Positions 1 to 11,251 are shown, counted from the first letter of the stretch. The stretch is 64,000 nucleotides of DNA from Lichenicoccus roseus (GCF_005844085.1 NZ_VCDI01000003.1:270280-334279), one strand, 5' to 3'. Notes: generated by a model not told the origin, from the sequence alone. Translations and numbers: made by a program.

Positions 1-1
1 C

Positions 2-358
2 GGCCTGTGGAGCACGATCCACGCCGATGCCGCGGCCGACCCCGACCTGCGCGGCCTCGCCGATCTGCTCTGGGTGCAGCACCAGGTCGATGACGGCGAT
101 CCCGCCCTGCTGGAAAGCCATCTCGGCAGCCTGAGCAGGCCCGGCGCTCCCTGGCGGCCGATGGCGCAGGAACTCGACGCCCTGATCGACCTGCGGGCCG
201 GCCATGTCGCCGAGGCAAGGCGCAAGCTGGCCATGCTGAGCGAGGATGGATCGGCCTCGGAAGAGCTGCGCAACCGGGCAGCCGGACTGAACGAGACCCT
301 CGAGGACAACACGCCCCCGGACACATCCGGGGCCACGACGAAGAAGAGCCCGGGATGA
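2..358 (+). CDS. C-terminal part of a tetratricopeptide-like (YfgM/TPR_21-type) protein
   Basis: The reading frame is open from the left edge of the window, so the N-terminus is missing and about 118 residues remain. The visible part is Ala/Leu/Arg-rich and predicted to be helical, with helix pairs typical of TPR-like repeats, and ends in a Thr/Ser/Lys-rich tail. Its stop overlaps the start of the bamB homologue as ATGA. In many alphaproteobacteria the gene directly upstream of bamB and der encodes a membrane-anchored TPR_21/YfgM-type protein that accompanies periplasmic chaperones. The identification therefore rests on position plus helical character; no diagnostic motif is visible in this fragment. 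Confidence 0.6.
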   Translation, partial: GLWSTIHADAAADPDLRGLADLLWVQHQVDDGDPALLESHLGSLSRPGAPWRPMAQELDALIDLRAGHVAEARRKLAMLSEDGSASEELRNRAAGLNETLEDNTPPDTSGATTKKSPG

Positions 359-1788
359 AGCACACGGCACGGACTGGCATGGCGAAGGCCGGCCGCGCGA
401 AGGATACGATGCTGGTCAGCCGGCGGCGTGCGCTGCTCGGAGGCGCTGCCCTCGTGCTGGCCGCGCCCGCAGCCGGTTGCGGGCTGTTCGACGAGGACGA
501 GAAGCCGATCATCGTCGGCAGGCGCGAGAACGTCCTGAGCGTCGGCGCCGGGCTGACCGTCGATCCGGCCGATACCGCGGCGATCTCGCTGCCTGCGCCG
601 GTGCCGGTGCCGGCGTGGCCGCAGCCCGGCCGGGTGACGAGCCATGAGAGCGTGAACGCCGCGCTGCCGGGCATGTCGATGTCGGCGACAGGGGTCGCGA
701 ACAGCACCGATCCGATCGGCCTGAAGCAGATCTGGTCGGCCAGGATCGGCGTCGGCGCCAACGGAGCCGGCGTGCTCGCAGCACAGCCGATGGTCGATGG
801 CGGCCGGGTGTTCACCATGGACGGCGCCGGCGTGCTGACCGCCTTCTCGCTGCACAGCGGCGAACAGATCTGGCGCACGCCCACCAAGCCCCGGAAGATG
901 CGGTCGTCGAACATCGGCGGCGGCCTGACGGTGGTGGACGGCATCGTCTATGTCGTCGACGGCGTGGCCGAGAGCCTGGCGCTCGACGCGCATGACGGCA
1001 CCATCAAGTGGCGCGTCGATGTCGGCACGCCGGGACGCTCGGCGCCGACCGTGGTCAACGGCCACATGGTGTTCGGCACCATCGACGAGCGCCTGATCGC
1101 CCTCGAGGCCGCCACCGGCCGGCAGCTCTGGACCTACGCGGCGACGCCGTCCGCGACCGTCGTGTTCGGCCAGCCGGCACCGGCGATCGTCGACAACGTG
1201 GTGCTGGCCGGGTTCGGCTCCGGCGACATCGTCGCCGTGCGCATCGAGACCGGCGAGGCTGTCTGGAGCGATACGCTGGGCGCCGCCGGTGGCCGCAACT
1301 CGGTGATGGATTTCTCTTCCATCCATGGCCTGCCGGTGATTGCCGACGGCACTGCCTACGTCATCAGCCTGGGCCGCGTGCTGGTGGCGCTCGACATGCG
1401 CTCCGGGCGCCGGCTCTGGGAGCGCACCGTCAGCGGCAAGGACGGGCTCGTGGTGTCGGGCAACTGGTTGTTCGTGCTGTCGGCCGACCAGCAGTTGGCC
1501 TGCCTCGACCGCCTCTCCGGCCATGTCCGCTGGGTCAGCACGCTGCCACGCTTCCGCAAGACCAAGAGCCAGAAGGGCGCCATCGTCTGGAGCGGTCCGC
1601 TGCTGGCCAACGGACAGCTGATCTGCGTCAGCGACTTCAACCGCCAGGCGATGGTCAGCGTCGATGCGGTCACCGGCAAGGTCGGGCCGACCGCCAGGCT
1701 GGGATCGACCTCCGGCCTGGCCCCGACGGCGTCCGACGGCAAGCTGCTGCTGATCACCGACGATGGCCGACTGACCGCCTATGGCTGA
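355..1788 (+). CDS. bamB: BamB-like outer-membrane assembly lipoprotein (PQQ-type beta-propeller)
   Basis: 477 residues. An Arg-rich start (three Arg at residues 23-25) precedes a hydrophobic stretch and a lipobox ending at Cys42 (AAGC), so the protein should be a lipoprotein. The rest shows repeated blades of the PQQ/WD-like type with recurring G-x-LYAL/ALDA-x-TG-like segments (for example ALDAHDGTIKW and ALEAATGRQLW). BamB is the propeller subunit of the BAM complex that inserts beta-barrel proteins into the outer membrane. Start: ATG at 355 overlaps the upstream stop (ATGA); an internal ATG at 409 directly before the signal peptide (MLVSRRRALLGG) is a plausible alternative. The stop overlaps der by 8 bp, so the genes are translationally coupled. 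It is longer than the E. coli protein. Confidence 0.88.
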   Translation: MKHTARTGMAKAGRAKDTMLVSRRRALLGGAALVLAAPAAGCGLFDEDEKPIIVGRRENVLSVGAGLTVDPADTAAISLPAPVPVPAWPQPGRVTSHESVNAALPGMSMSATGVANSTDPIGLKQIWSARIGVGANGAGVLAAQPMVDGGRVFTMDGAGVLTAFSLHSGEQIWRTPTKPRKMRSSNIGGGLTVVDGIVYVVDGVAESLALDAHDGTIKWRVDVGTPGRSAPTVVNGHMVFGTIDERLIALEAATGRQLWTYAATPSATVVFGQPAPAIVDNVVLAGFGSGDIVAVRIETGEAVWSDTLGAAGGRNSVMDFSSIHGLPVIADGTAYVISLGRVLVALDMRSGRRLWERTVSGKDGLVVSGNWLFVLSADQQLACLDRLSGHVRWVSTLPRFRKTKSQKGAIVWSGPLLANGQLICVSDFNRQAMVSVDAVTGKVGPTARLGSTSGLAPTASDGKLLLITDDGRLTAYG

Positions 1789-3208
1789 ACCCGGACCTCC
1801 CGGCGGCGAGGCTGCGGTCCCGTACCTTCCGGTGGTGGTCATCGTCGGCCGCCCGAATGTCGGCAAGTCGACCCTGTTCAACCGGCTGGCCGGGCGTCGG
1901 CATGCCCTGGTGGCGGACACGCCCGGGGTGACGCGCGACCGCAAGGACGCGGTGGCCATGCTGCGCGGCCGCAAGGTGCGGCTGATCGACACCGCCGGAC
2001 TAGAGGAGGCGGCGCCGGAAAGCCTGTATGGCCGCATGCGCGCCTCGTCCGAGATGGCGGTGGCGCACGCCGACCTTGTGCTGTTCTGCATCGATGCCCG
2101 CTCCGGCATCACCCCCGCGGACCAGCATTTCGCCAACTGGCTGCGCCGGCAGGGCAGGCCGGTGCTGCTGATCGCCAACAAGACCGAGGGCCGGGCGGGC
2201 GCCGCGGCGGCCATGGAGGCTTACAGCCTCGGGCTCGGCAGTCCGCTGTCGATCTCGGCCGAACACGGCGAGGGCATCGCCGACCTGATGGGCGAGATCG
2301 CCGACCGGGTGCCGCCGGAGGTGGTGCCGGACGTGGTTGAGGATCTGCCGGAGCCGCAGGACGGCGACGAGGACTACGAGGTGCCGCCGCGTCCGCCGGG
2401 GCCGTTGAAGCTCGCGATCATCGGGCGCCCGAATGCAGGCAAGTCCACGCTGCTGAACCGGCTGCTCGGCGAGGAGCGCATGATCACCGGCCCGGAGGCG
2501 GGGCTGACCCGCGACAGCGTGGCGGTGCGGTTCGCCGACGAGGTCGGGCCGATCGAACTGGTGGACACGCCGGGCATGCGCAAGAAGGCTCGCGTCGACC
2601 TGCCGCTGGAGAAGATGTCGGTATCGGCCTCGATCGAGGCGCTGAAGATGGCCGAGATCGTGGTCCTCACGCTGGATGCGACGCTGGGCGTGCACGAGCA
2701 GGACCTGCAGATCGCCCGGCTGATCGAGCGCGAGGGACGCGGCTGCGTGCTGGCGCTCAACAAGTGGGACGCGGTCGAGGACCGCGAGGTGACGCGAAAG
2801 GCGATCGCCGACCGCATCGAGTTCTCGCTGTCGCAGATGCGCGGCATCCCGGTGGTGACCTTCTCGGCGCTGACCGGCGCCGGCATCAAGCGGCTGCTGC
2901 CGACGATCCGGGCCGCCCACGAGATCTGGAACAAGCGGGTGCCGACCGGCGAGCTCAATCGCTGGTTCGAGTCGGCACTGGAGCGGCACACGCCGCCGCT
3001 GGTGGAAGGGCGCCGGCTCAAGCTGCGCTACATCACCCAGGCGAAGGCTCGGCCGCCGACCTTCATCATCTTCGGCACCAGGGCGGAGATGCTGCCGGAG
3101 GACTACCAGCGCTACCTGGTGAATGGCCTGCGCGAGCGTTTCAAGATGCCCGGCACGCCGATCCGGCTGCAGCTGCGCGGCACCAAGAACCCGTACGCGG
3201 ACAACTGA
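1781..3208 (+). CDS. der: Ribosome-associated GTPase Der (EngA)
   Basis: 475 residues with two G domains in tandem, the signature of Der. The first P-loop GRPNVGKST is at residues 23-31, with DTPGVTRDR and DTAG following; the second P-loop GRPNAGKST is near residue 216, with DTPGMRKKA and NKWD following. A C-terminal KH-like domain follows (KLRYITQAKARPPTF). Der is an essential GTPase for maturation of the 50S ribosomal subunit in the cytoplasm. An acidic linker of about 30 residues joins the two G domains. The gene overlaps bamB by 8 bp, an arrangement seen in other alphaproteobacteria. Nothing is missing from either G domain. Confidence 0.97.
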   Translation: MAEPGPPGGEAAVPYLPVVVIVGRPNVGKSTLFNRLAGRRHALVADTPGVTRDRKDAVAMLRGRKVRLIDTAGLEEAAPESLYGRMRASSEMAVAHADLVLFCIDARSGITPADQHFANWLRRQGRPVLLIANKTEGRAGAAAAMEAYSLGLGSPLSISAEHGEGIADLMGEIADRVPPEVVPDVVEDLPEPQDGDEDYEVPPRPPGPLKLAIIGRPNAGKSTLLNRLLGEERMITGPEAGLTRDSVAVRFADEVGPIELVDTPGMRKKARVDLPLEKMSVSASIEALKMAEIVVLTLDATLGVHEQDLQIARLIEREGRGCVLALNKWDAVEDREVTRKAIADRIEFSLSQMRGIPVVTFSALTGAGIKRLLPTIRAAHEIWNKRVPTGELNRWFESALERHTPPLVEGRRLKLRYITQAKARPPTFIIFGTRAEMLPEDYQRYLVNGLRERFKMPGTPIRLQLRGTKNPYADN

Positions 3209-3228
3209 GCCCGCTTCCCGAGAGCGCC

Positions 3229-4380
3229 GTGCGTCGTGCGCGGCGTGCGGTGTCGGTCACCTTCGCCGCCCACGGGACGCTGTTCGGCACCTGGGCGACA
3301 CTGATCCCGCTGGTCAAGGAGCGGCTTCGGCTCGAGCCGGGCGTGCTCGGACTGGCCCTCATCTGCGGCGCCGTCGGCGGGGTGATCGCCATGCAGCTGG
3401 CACCGCGGCTGATGCGCGGCCTGGGCGCCCCGTTGCTGCAGCGCGCCGCGATGCTGCTGGGCTGCGTGATGCTGCCGATGGCGGTGCTTGCCGGTGGCGC
3501 CTGGCAGCTTGGCGGCGCCCTGCTGCTGATGGGAGCCGGCATCGGCACCGTGGACCTGGTGATGAACGCGCAGGCGGTGCAGGTCGAGACGCGCATGCAG
3601 CGGCCGGTCATGTCCGGGCTGCATGGGTTGTGGAGCCTCGGAGCGCTGTCCGGAGCGGGGATCGGCGCGCTGCTGCTGACGCTGCTGCCGCCGCCGTGGC
3701 AGGCGTTCGTCCTGGCCGGGTCGGCGTTCGCCGCCGTGTTCCTGGTGTCGCGGACGCAGCTGCCGATGCAGGAGGGTGAGCGGTCCAATGCAGACGCCCG
3801 GCCCAGGCTGCTGCTGCAGCCGGTGCTGATCCTGACCGGGGCACTGATGGGGCTGGCCTTCGGGGTGGAGGGGGCACTGCTCGACTGGAGCGCGATCTTC
3901 CTGCGCGAGTACCATCATGTCCCGAAGGCGGCTGCCGGCCTCGGCTACGCGGCCTTCGCCGGTGCGACGCTCAGCGGAAGGCTCTGCGGCGACTGGCTGC
4001 GCTCGCGCCTGGGTGACCGGACCGTGCTCGCCTGTGTCGGCTTTGCGGGCGTCTGCCTGGGGGCTGCGGTGCTGTCGCCGGTGACGTGGCTGACCGTGCT
4101 GGGCTTCGCGCTCACCGGGCTGGCACTCTGCAACGCGGCGCCGATCCTGTTCAACGTCGCCGGCCGCATCGGCGCCGATCTCGGCTCGGCCGGCTCCACG
4201 CGCGCGGTTGGCGGGGTGACCACGCTTGCCTACGCCGGGGTGATGGCGATGCCGCCGCTGCTCGGCCTGGTGGCGCAGCACAGCTCCCTGACGGTGGCGC
4301 TGGGGCTGGTGGCATGCATGGCGGTCGTGCTGGGCGCGAGCGCCTTCATGTTGCCGGCGCGGCTTGCTTCCGGTTCTTGA
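3229..4380 (+). CDS. Major facilitator superfamily transporter
   Basis: About 383 residues from a GTG at 3229, 20 bp behind der. The frame extends further upstream inside der, but that part is Arg-rich shadow sequence; hydrophobic segments begin only after 3229. An in-frame GTG at 3250 is an alternative start. Roughly twelve membrane helices can be picked out, with N-terminal HGTLFGTWATLIP, which resembles the YbjJ-like/FucP-like MFS group (RAVSVTF..HG..FGTWA). A short loop rich in Arg, Gln and Asn separates the two six-helix halves. The substrate cannot be told; relatives are annotated as sugar or drug efflux carriers. Confidence 0.85.
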   Translation: MRRARRAVSVTFAAHGTLFGTWATLIPLVKERLRLEPGVLGLALICGAVGGVIAMQLAPRLMRGLGAPLLQRAAMLLGCVMLPMAVLAGGAWQLGGALLLMGAGIGTVDLVMNAQAVQVETRMQRPVMSGLHGLWSLGALSGAGIGALLLTLLPPPWQAFVLAGSAFAAVFLVSRTQLPMQEGERSNADARPRLLLQPVLILTGALMGLAFGVEGALLDWSAIFLREYHHVPKAAAGLGYAAFAGATLSGRLCGDWLRSRLGDRTVLACVGFAGVCLGAAVLSPVTWLTVLGFALTGLALCNAAPILFNVAGRIGADLGSAGSTRAVGGVTTLAYAGVMAMPPLLGLVAQHSSLTVALGLVACMAVVLGASAFMLPARLASGS

Positions 4381-4381
4381 C

Positions 4382-4400
4382 AGCCGGCACCCCGGCTTCT
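4382..4400 (+). terminator. Short hairpin after the MFS gene
   Basis: AGCCGG (4382-4387), a 4-base loop and CCGGCT (4392-4397) are followed by TTCT. The 6-bp stem and short T run make it a weak candidate terminator separating the MFS gene from ffh. Confidence 0.4.
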
Positions 4401-4462
4401 AAGCCCCGCTCCACCAGACACGTCGCTCCGCGAAGGTTCGCGCAGCGGCGCGTCAACTATTG

Positions 4463-4479
4463 GCCCTCGTGCCGAGGGC
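4463..4479 (+). other. Hairpin in the ffh leader
   Basis: GCCCTCG (4463-4469), loop TGC and CGAGGGC (4473-4479) form a perfect 7-bp stem 20 bp before the ffh start codon. There is no T run, so it is more likely a leader structure than a terminator. Its function is unknown. Confidence 0.35.
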
Positions 4480-4499
4480 TGAAACCGGGGTAGGGCCGC

Positions 4500-5909
4500 A
4501 TGTTCGACAGCCTGTCGGGCAGGATGACCGGAGTGTTCGATCGCCTGCGTACGCGCGGCGCGTTGTCCGAGGCGGATGTCGCCGAGGCGATGCGCGAGGT
4601 GCGCCTGGCGATGCTGGACTCCGACGTGGCCCTGCCGGTGGTCAAGGACTTCATCAACCGGGTGCGCGAGCGCGCCATCGGCGCCGAGGTGCTGGAAAGC
4701 ATCTCGCCCGGACAGGCGGTCGCCAAGATCGTCAACGATGCACTGGTCGAGGCGCTCGGCGGCGCCGGTGCGGTGCCGCTCAACCTCAATGCGGCAGCGC
4801 CGATCCCGATCCTGATGGTCGGGCTGCAGGGTTCCGGCAAGACCACCACCGCCGGCAAGCTCGGTCTGCGTCTCGGCGGTCGCGAGCGTCGCCGCGTGCT
4901 GCTAGCGAGCCTCGATACCCAGCGTCCGGCGGCGCAGTTGCAGCTCGCGCAGCTCGCCCAGCGGGCAGGGGTGGCTTCGCTGCCGATCGTCGCCGGACAG
5001 ACGCCGGTGCAGATCGCGCAACGGGCGATGGAGACCGGCCGTCGCGAAGGCTACGACATCGTCATCCTCGACACCGCCGGGCGGCTCTCGATCGACGAGG
5101 CGCTGATGGAGGAGGTCCGGCAGATCCGCGCCGTCACCAACCCGGCCGAGACACTGCTGGTGGTCGATGCGATGACCGGCCAGGATGCGGTCAACACCGC
5201 GCGCGCCTTCAACGAGGCGGTCGGCGTCACCGGCATCGTGATGACGCGCATGGACGGCGATGCGCGTGGCGGTGCGGCGCTGTCGATGCGCCACATCACC
5301 GGGGCGCCGATCAAGCTGACCGGCTCGGGCGAGAAGCTGGACGCACTGGAGGATTTCCATCCCGAGCGCGTGGCGGGACGTATCCTCGGACTGGGCGACC
5401 TTGCAGGCCTGGTCGAGAAGGCGTCCGACACGCTTGATGCGGAGGAGAGCGAGAAGCTTGCGCTCAAGATGCTGCGCGGCAAGTTCGATCTTGACGACTA
5501 TGCAGCGCAGATCAAGCAGATCAACAAGATGGGGTCGATTTCCGGCATCCTCGACATGCTTCCGGGCATGGGACAGATGAAGAGCCAGCTCGCCGGCAAG
5601 GATCTCGACACCTCGGTGTTGAAGCGTCACACGGCGATCATCTCGTCGATGACCAAGTCCGAGCGACGCACGCCCGACATCATCAAGGCGAGCCGCAAGA
5701 AGCGCATCGCGGCGGGATCGGGGGCCACCGTGCAGGAGGTCAACCGGCTGCTCAAGCAGTTCGACGACATGTCGACGATGATGAAGCGCATCAACAAGCT
5801 CGGCGCCAAGGGACTGATGCGCCAGGGCCTGGGGGCGCTGATGCCGAAGGGCATGATGCCGCAGGGTGGACCGGGTGGCGGGCGTGGTCCCGGTCAGCGT
5901 CCGCACTGA
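4500..5909 (+). CDS. ffh: Signal recognition particle protein Ffh
   Basis: 469 residues. The N domain covers residues 1-100, followed by the G domain with P-loop GLQGSGKTT at 108-116, DTAGRL near 191 and TRMDGDARGG near 248. A Met-rich M domain begins near residue 330 (MGSISGILDMLPGMGQMKSQ) and holds the signal-peptide and 4.5S RNA binding region (SERRTPDIIKASRKKRIAAGSG). The C-terminal tail is Met/Gly/Pro-rich. Ffh binds signal sequences at the ribosome and delivers nascent membrane proteins to FtsY. It precedes rpsP by 36 bp, the classic ffh-rpsP-rimM-trmD-rplS order. The G-rich sequence GGGGTAGGG before the ATG may serve as ribosome binding site. Confidence 0.98.
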   Translation: MFDSLSGRMTGVFDRLRTRGALSEADVAEAMREVRLAMLDSDVALPVVKDFINRVRERAIGAEVLESISPGQAVAKIVNDALVEALGGAGAVPLNLNAAAPIPILMVGLQGSGKTTTAGKLGLRLGGRERRRVLLASLDTQRPAAQLQLAQLAQRAGVASLPIVAGQTPVQIAQRAMETGRREGYDIVILDTAGRLSIDEALMEEVRQIRAVTNPAETLLVVDAMTGQDAVNTARAFNEAVGVTGIVMTRMDGDARGGAALSMRHITGAPIKLTGSGEKLDALEDFHPERVAGRILGLGDLAGLVEKASDTLDAEESEKLALKMLRGKFDLDDYAAQIKQINKMGSISGILDMLPGMGQMKSQLAGKDLDTSVLKRHTAIISSMTKSERRTPDIIKASRKKRIAAGSGATVQEVNRLLKQFDDMSTMMKRINKLGAKGLMRQGLGALMPKGMMPQGGPGGGRGPGQRPH

Positions 5910-5945
5910 TTTTCGTTTCGTAACAGTTCAAGGAACCAGCAGACT

Positions 5946-6287
5946 ATGAGCCTCAAGATCCGCCTTGCCCGCGCCGGTGCGAAGAAGCGCCCATACTACC
6001 ACATCGTGATTGCCGACAGCCGCTCGCCGCGCGATGGCCGCTTCATCGAGAAGGTCGGCAGCTACAACCCGATGCTACCCGCCGAGCACGAGGACCGCGT
6101 GCGCCTGGTCGGCGAGCGCATCAGCTACTGGCTGTCGGAGGGCGCGCAGGCGACCGATCGCGTCGCGAAGTTCCTGGGCAATGCCGGCCTTGCCGAGAAG
6201 CCGGTCTATCGCGAGCAGCCGAAGCAGTCGCTGCCGAAGAAGAAGGCCCAGGAGCGCGCCGCCGCCAACGCCAGCGCCGCGGCATAA
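5946..6287 (+). CDS. rpsP: Small ribosomal subunit protein bS16
   Basis: 113 residues starting [18 protein letters not shown], the conserved S16 N-terminus, followed by [20 protein letters not shown]. The C-terminal third is Lys/Ala-rich and somewhat longer than in E. coli S16, as usual for alphaproteobacteria. AAGGA about 9 bp before the ATG serves as ribosome binding site. It is the first of the ribosome/tRNA-modification genes that follow ffh; rimM starts 9 bp downstream. Confidence 0.98.
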   Translation: MSLKIRLARAGAKKRPYYHIVIADSRSPRDGRFIEKVGSYNPMLPAEHEDRVRLVGERISYWLSEGAQATDRVAKFLGNAGLAEKPVYREQPKQSLPKKKAQERAAANASAAA

Positions 6288-6296
6288 ACAGGACCG

Positions 6297-6833
6297 ATGA
6301 GCGGGCAGCGTATCCTGATGGGCGTGGTGGGACGGCCGCACGGCGTGCGCGGGCTGGTGCATGTGCACAGCTACGCCGCGGTGCCGGCCGACCTTGCGTC
6401 CTACGGCACGCTGCATGACGATCGCGGCGGCGGGTGGACGCTGACCTGGCGCGGCCAGGGGATCGGCGAACTGCGCGGCACGGACGGCCAGGTATTGCGT
6501 GACCGGGAAGCCGCGCAGGCGCTGGTCAACCGGAAGCTCTATGTCGAGCGCGATCGCCTGCCGGAGCCGGAGCCGGACGAGTTCTACCTCGCCGACCTGA
6601 TCGGGCTCGCGGTGCACGAGAACGGCGCCGTCATCGGCAACGTGCTTGCGGTGCACGACTATGGAGCCGGGTCGAGCCTGGAGATCGGCGAAGGGAGCCG
6701 CAGCCTCGTGCTTCCGTTCACCCGCGCGTGCGTGCCGGAGGTCGACATGGCCGGCGGTCGAGTGGTGATCGTGCGTCCGGAAGAGATCGAGGTCCGCCCG
6801 GACGAAGATGACGTCGGCGAGGCGGCGGAATGA
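6297..6833 (+). CDS. rimM: Ribosome maturation factor RimM
   Basis: 178 residues. The N-terminal barrel starts with the family signature [14 protein letters not shown] (residues 10-23), and the PRC-barrel half begins at [10 protein letters not shown] near residue 97. RimM binds ribosomal protein S19 and helps process the 3' domain of 16S rRNA. Its stop overlaps the trmD start as ATGA (6830-6833), and rpsP lies 9 bp upstream, so it is in the middle of a coupled operon. Length and motifs are normal. Confidence 0.96.
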   Translation: MSGQRILMGVVGRPHGVRGLVHVHSYAAVPADLASYGTLHDDRGGGWTLTWRGQGIGELRGTDGQVLRDREAAQALVNRKLYVERDRLPEPEPDEFYLADLIGLAVHENGAVIGNVLAVHDYGAGSSLEIGEGSRSLVLPFTRACVPEVDMAGGRVVIVRPEEIEVRPDEDDVGEAAE

Positions 6834-7567
6834 ACTGGCGCGCTACCGTCCTCACCTTGTTCCCCGAGATGTTTCCCGGCCCGCTCGGCCTGTCGCTTGC
6901 GGGGCGTGCACGCGAGCGTGGCGACTGGTCGCTGCAGACGCACAATCTCCGTGAGTACGGTCTGGGCCGTCATCGCGCGGTGGACGACACCCCGTTCGGC
7001 GGCGGCGCCGGGCTGGTGATGCGACCGGACGTGGTGGATGCGGCGCTTTCCGGCGTGCTCGGTGCCGGCGACGTGCGACCGGTGATCTACCTGACGCCGC
7101 GTGGCCGTCGGCTGACCCAGGCGGATGCGCGGCGGTATGCCGCCGGCGACGGCGTCGTGCTGCTGTGCGGCCGCTACGAAGGCATCGACGAGCGGGTTCT
7201 CGAGGCGCACGGCGTCGAGCAGGTCTCGATCGGCGACTACGTGCTGTCCGGCGGCGAGCCGGCGGCGCTGGTACTGCTGGACAGCGTCGTGCGGCTGCTG
7301 CCGGGCGTCATGGGCAGCGAGCGGAGCGGCCTCGAGGAAAGCTTCTCGGACGGGCTGCTCGAGTACCCGCATTTCACCAAGCCGGCCGACTGGCAGGGCC
7401 GCGCGGTGCCGGAGATCCTGCTGTCCGGCAACCATGCGGCGATCGCTGCCTGGCGCCGCGCGTCGGCCGAGACCGACACCCGTGCGCGCCGGCCCGACCT
7501 GTGGGCCGCGTACGCCTCCCGCACTTCAAACAACGCCTTGCCGGGTACGGCCGGGCACCGTAACTGA
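6830..7567 (+). CDS. trmD: tRNA (guanine-N1-)-methyltransferase TrmD
   Basis: 245 residues. The SPOUT knot is visible: [14 protein letters not shown] (53-67), [12 protein letters not shown] (112-123) and [11 protein letters not shown] (133-143), which bind S-adenosylmethionine in the deep trefoil knot. The C-terminal tRNA-binding part contains [12 protein letters not shown]. TrmD methylates G37 next to the anticodon of tRNAs such as tRNA-Pro(GGG), which this window also encodes, and so prevents +1 frameshifting. The start overlaps the rimM stop. rplS follows 22 bp later. Confidence 0.97.
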   Translation: MNWRATVLTLFPEMFPGPLGLSLAGRARERGDWSLQTHNLREYGLGRHRAVDDTPFGGGAGLVMRPDVVDAALSGVLGAGDVRPVIYLTPRGRRLTQADARRYAAGDGVVLLCGRYEGIDERVLEAHGVEQVSIGDYVLSGGEPAALVLLDSVVRLLPGVMGSERSGLEESFSDGLLEYPHFTKPADWQGRAVPEILLSGNHAAIAAWRRASAETDTRARRPDLWAAYASRTSNNALPGTAGHRN

Positions 7568-7589
7568 CGCCACGAAAAGGACCCTCCAG

Positions 7590-7973
7590 ATGAACGTGAT
7601 CCAGCAATACGAGGCGGAGCAGATCGCCCGCCTGACCGCCGCCCGCGCGGTGCCCGAGTTCGATCCCGGCGACACCGTGCGCGTCATGGTGCGCGTGGTC
7701 GAAGGCGAGCGCACCCGTCTGCAGGCCTACGAGGGCGTGGTGATCGCGCGCTCCAACAAGGCGCTGGGCAGCAACTTCACCGTGCGCAAGATCTCGTACG
7801 GCGAGGGCGTCGAGCGCGTGTTCCCGCTCTATGCGCCGACCATTGCCGAGATCGTGGTGGTGCGTCGCGGCGACGTGCGTCGCGCGAAGCTGTATTACCT
7901 GCGCGGCCGTCGCGGCAAGTCGGCCCGCATCGCCGAGCGCGCCCGTGAAATGGTCGCTCCGGCCGCCGGGTAA
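7590..7973 (+). CDS. rplS: Large ribosomal subunit protein bL19
   Basis: 127 residues beginning [15 protein letters not shown]. The same frame is open far upstream within trmD, but the S19-to-L19 operon layout, the L19 N-terminus and an upstream purine-rich AAAAGGACC support the ATG at 7590. Family motifs are [30 protein letters not shown] and [17 protein letters not shown]19 sits at the 30S-50S interface. It closes the rpsP-rimM-trmD-rplS operon. Confidence 0.97.
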   Translation: MNVIQQYEAEQIARLTAARAVPEFDPGDTVRVMVRVVEGERTRLQAYEGVVIARSNKALGSNFTVRKISYGEGVERVFPLYAPTIAEIVVVRRGDVRRAKLYYLRGRRGKSARIAERAREMVAPAAG

Positions 7974-8010
7974 CGCCACACCCTCCCGAGTAGTCAGCAA
8001 CGGGGTTACG

Positions 8011-8026
8011 GCACCCTCCGGGGTGC
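8011..8026 (+). other. Tight hairpin between rplS and leuC
   Basis: GCACCC (8011-8016), tetraloop TCCG and GGGTGC (8021-8026) make a compact stem. There is no T run. It lies in the 78-bp gap between two unrelated operons and may stabilise or end the rplS transcript. No leucine-codon leader peptide is visible before leuC. Confidence 0.4.
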
Positions 8027-8051
8027 GCCGCCCCCTGGAGGACCTGCCAGC

Positions 8052-9470
<1,419 letters not shown>

Positions 9471-9473
9471 CGA

Positions 9474-10094
9474 ATGCAGCCCTTCACCACGCTGACCGCG
9501 GTCGCGGCGCCGCTGCCGGAAGCCAACATCGACACCGACAAGATCATCCCGTCGCGCTTCCTCAAGACCATCAAGCGCTCCGGCCTTGGCGCCAACCTGT
9601 TCGATCCGTTGCGCTACCAGGACGGCGTCGAGCGGCCCGACTTCGTGCTCAACCGCGAGCCGTACCGGCATGCCGGCATACTGATCGCGCACGAGAATTT
9701 CGGCTGCGGCTCGTCGCGCGAGCATGCACCGTGGGCGCTGCTGGATTTCGGCATACGTTGCGTGATCGCGCCGTCGTTCGCCGACATCTTCCACAGCAAC
9801 TGCTTCAAGAACGGCATCCTGCCGATCCGGCTGCCGCGCGAGATCTGCGACCAGCTGATGCAAGATGCGACCCAGGGCGCCAACAGCCGGCTGACCATCG
9901 ATCTGCAGCGCCAGGTGGTGGTGCGGCCGGACGGCCAGGAGATCGGCTTCGAGGTCGATGCGCTGCGCCGGCACCGGTTGCTCGAGGGCCTGGACGATAT
10001 CGGCCAGACCCTGCAGCATGGCGATGCGATCGACGGCTACGAGCGGGAGCGGAGCGCGAGCCAGTCCTGGATGCCCGCTATCGCAGTCTCCTGA
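9474..10094 (+). CDS. leuD: 3-isopropylmalate dehydratase small subunit
   Basis: 206 residues with the swivel domain of the isopropylmalate isomerase small subunit: [17 protein letters not shown] near the N-terminus and [14 protein letters not shown] near residue 80, followed by [17 protein letters not shown]. Together with LeuC it forms the heterodimeric isomerase. The start codon is 3 bp behind the leuC stop, indicating coupled translation, and leuB follows. Length is normal for bacterial LeuD. Confidence 0.97.
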   Translation: MQPFTTLTAVAAPLPEANIDTDKIIPSRFLKTIKRSGLGANLFDPLRYQDGVERPDFVLNREPYRHAGILIAHENFGCGSSREHAPWALLDFGIRCVIAPSFADIFHSNCFKNGILPIRLPREICDQLMQDATQGANSRLTIDLQRQVVVRPDGQEIGFEVDALRRHRLLEGLDDIGQTLQHGDAIDGYERERSASQSWMPAIAVS

Positions 10095-10108
10095 CGACTG
10101 GAACCGAT

Positions 10109-11221
10109 ATGGCCTCGAACAAGAAGCTGCTGGTCCTGCCGGGCGACGGTGTCGGGCCGGAGGTGATGCGCGAAGTCGGCCGGCTGGTCGGCTGGCTGCA
10201 GCGTCGGCGCGGCGTGAGCTTCGACATCACCGAGGAGCTGGTCGGCGGCGCCTCCATCGATGCGCACGGGGTGCCGATCCGGCCTCAGGTGGTGCAGGCC
10301 GCACGTGACGCCGATGCGGTGCTGTTCGGCGCCGTCGGTGGCCCGCAGTGGGATCATGTCGGCTTCGAGCGACGTCCGGAACTCGCCATCCTGACGCTGC
10401 GACGCGAGCTCGGACTGTTCGCCAACCTGCGGCCGGCGGTGGTGCTGGATCCGCTGGTGGATGCCAGCACGCTCAAGGCCGACGTGGTGCGCGGCCTGGA
10501 CATCATGATCGTGCGCGAGACCGTCGGCGGCATCTATTTCGGCGAGCCGCGCGGAGTCGAGACGCTGCCGGACGGCAGCCGGCGCGGCGTCAACACCGAG
10601 GTGTATACGACGCACGAGATCGAGCGTGTCGCGCGCGTCGCGTTCGAGCTGGCACGCCGCCGGAACAACGCGGTGTGTTCGGTCGAGAAGAGCAACGTCA
10701 TGGAAAGCGGTCTGCTCTGGCGCGAGGTGGTGACCGAGCTGCAGCGCCGCGAGTATCCGGACGTGAAGCTGTCGCACATGCTGGCCGACAACTGCGCCAT
10801 GCAGCTGGTGCGCAATCCGCGCCAGTTCGACGTCATCGTCACCGGCAACCTGTTCGGCGACCTGCTGTCGGATCTCGCCTCGATGCTGACCGGCAGCCTC
10901 GGGATGCTGCCGTCGGCGACGCTGGGCGCGGTCGATGCGTTCGGGCGGCGGCCGGCGCTGTACGAGCCGATCCATGGCAGCGCGCCGGATATCGCCGGAC
11001 GGGGCCTCGCCAATCCGCTGGCGCAGATCCTCAGCTTCGCGATGCTGCTGCGCTACTCGTTCGAGCTTGAGGGCGAGGCGCTGCTGATCGAGGAGGCCTG
11101 CCGGCATGTGCTGGCGAGCGGCCTGCGCACCGCCGACATCATGAGCCCCGGCATGGCGCGTGTCGGCACCTCGGTCATGGGCGAGGCGGTGCAGCGCGAG
11201 CTCGAGAAGCTGGACCGCTGA
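10109..11221 (+). CDS. leuB: 3-isopropylmalate dehydrogenase
   Basis: 370 residues from ATG 10109 ([19 protein letters not shown]). The frame is open further upstream inside leuD, but the family N-terminus fixes the start. Motifs are [39 protein letters not shown], the Lys/Asp active-site segments [13 protein letters not shown] and [11 protein letters not shown], and the NAD-binding [15 protein letters not shown]. It oxidises and decarboxylates 3-isopropylmalate to 2-oxoisocaproate, the precursor that the IlvE encoded at 14.2-15.1 kb can aminate to leucine. It lies 14 bp downstream of leuD. Confidence 0.98.
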   Translation: MASNKKLLVLPGDGVGPEVMREVGRLVGWLQRRRGVSFDITEELVGGASIDAHGVPIRPQVVQAARDADAVLFGAVGGPQWDHVGFERRPELAILTLRRELGLFANLRPAVVLDPLVDASTLKADVVRGLDIMIVRETVGGIYFGEPRGVETLPDGSRRGVNTEVYTTHEIERVARVAFELARRRNNAVCSVEKSNVMESGLLWREVVTELQRREYPDVKLSHMLADNCAMQLVRNPRQFDVIVTGNLFGDLLSDLASMLTGSLGMLPSATLGAVDAFGRRPALYEPIHGSAPDIAGRGLANPLAQILSFAMLLRYSFELEGEALLIEEACRHVLASGLRTADIMSPGMARVGTSVMGEAVQRELEKLDR

Positions 11222-11251
11222 GCGGCATCTAGCGAGATCCGGAGCCGGCCG

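Noticed and set aside
8000..8051. Leucine attenuator before leuC
   Set aside because: There is a small hairpin, but no short leader frame with Leu codons and no alternative stem with a T run.
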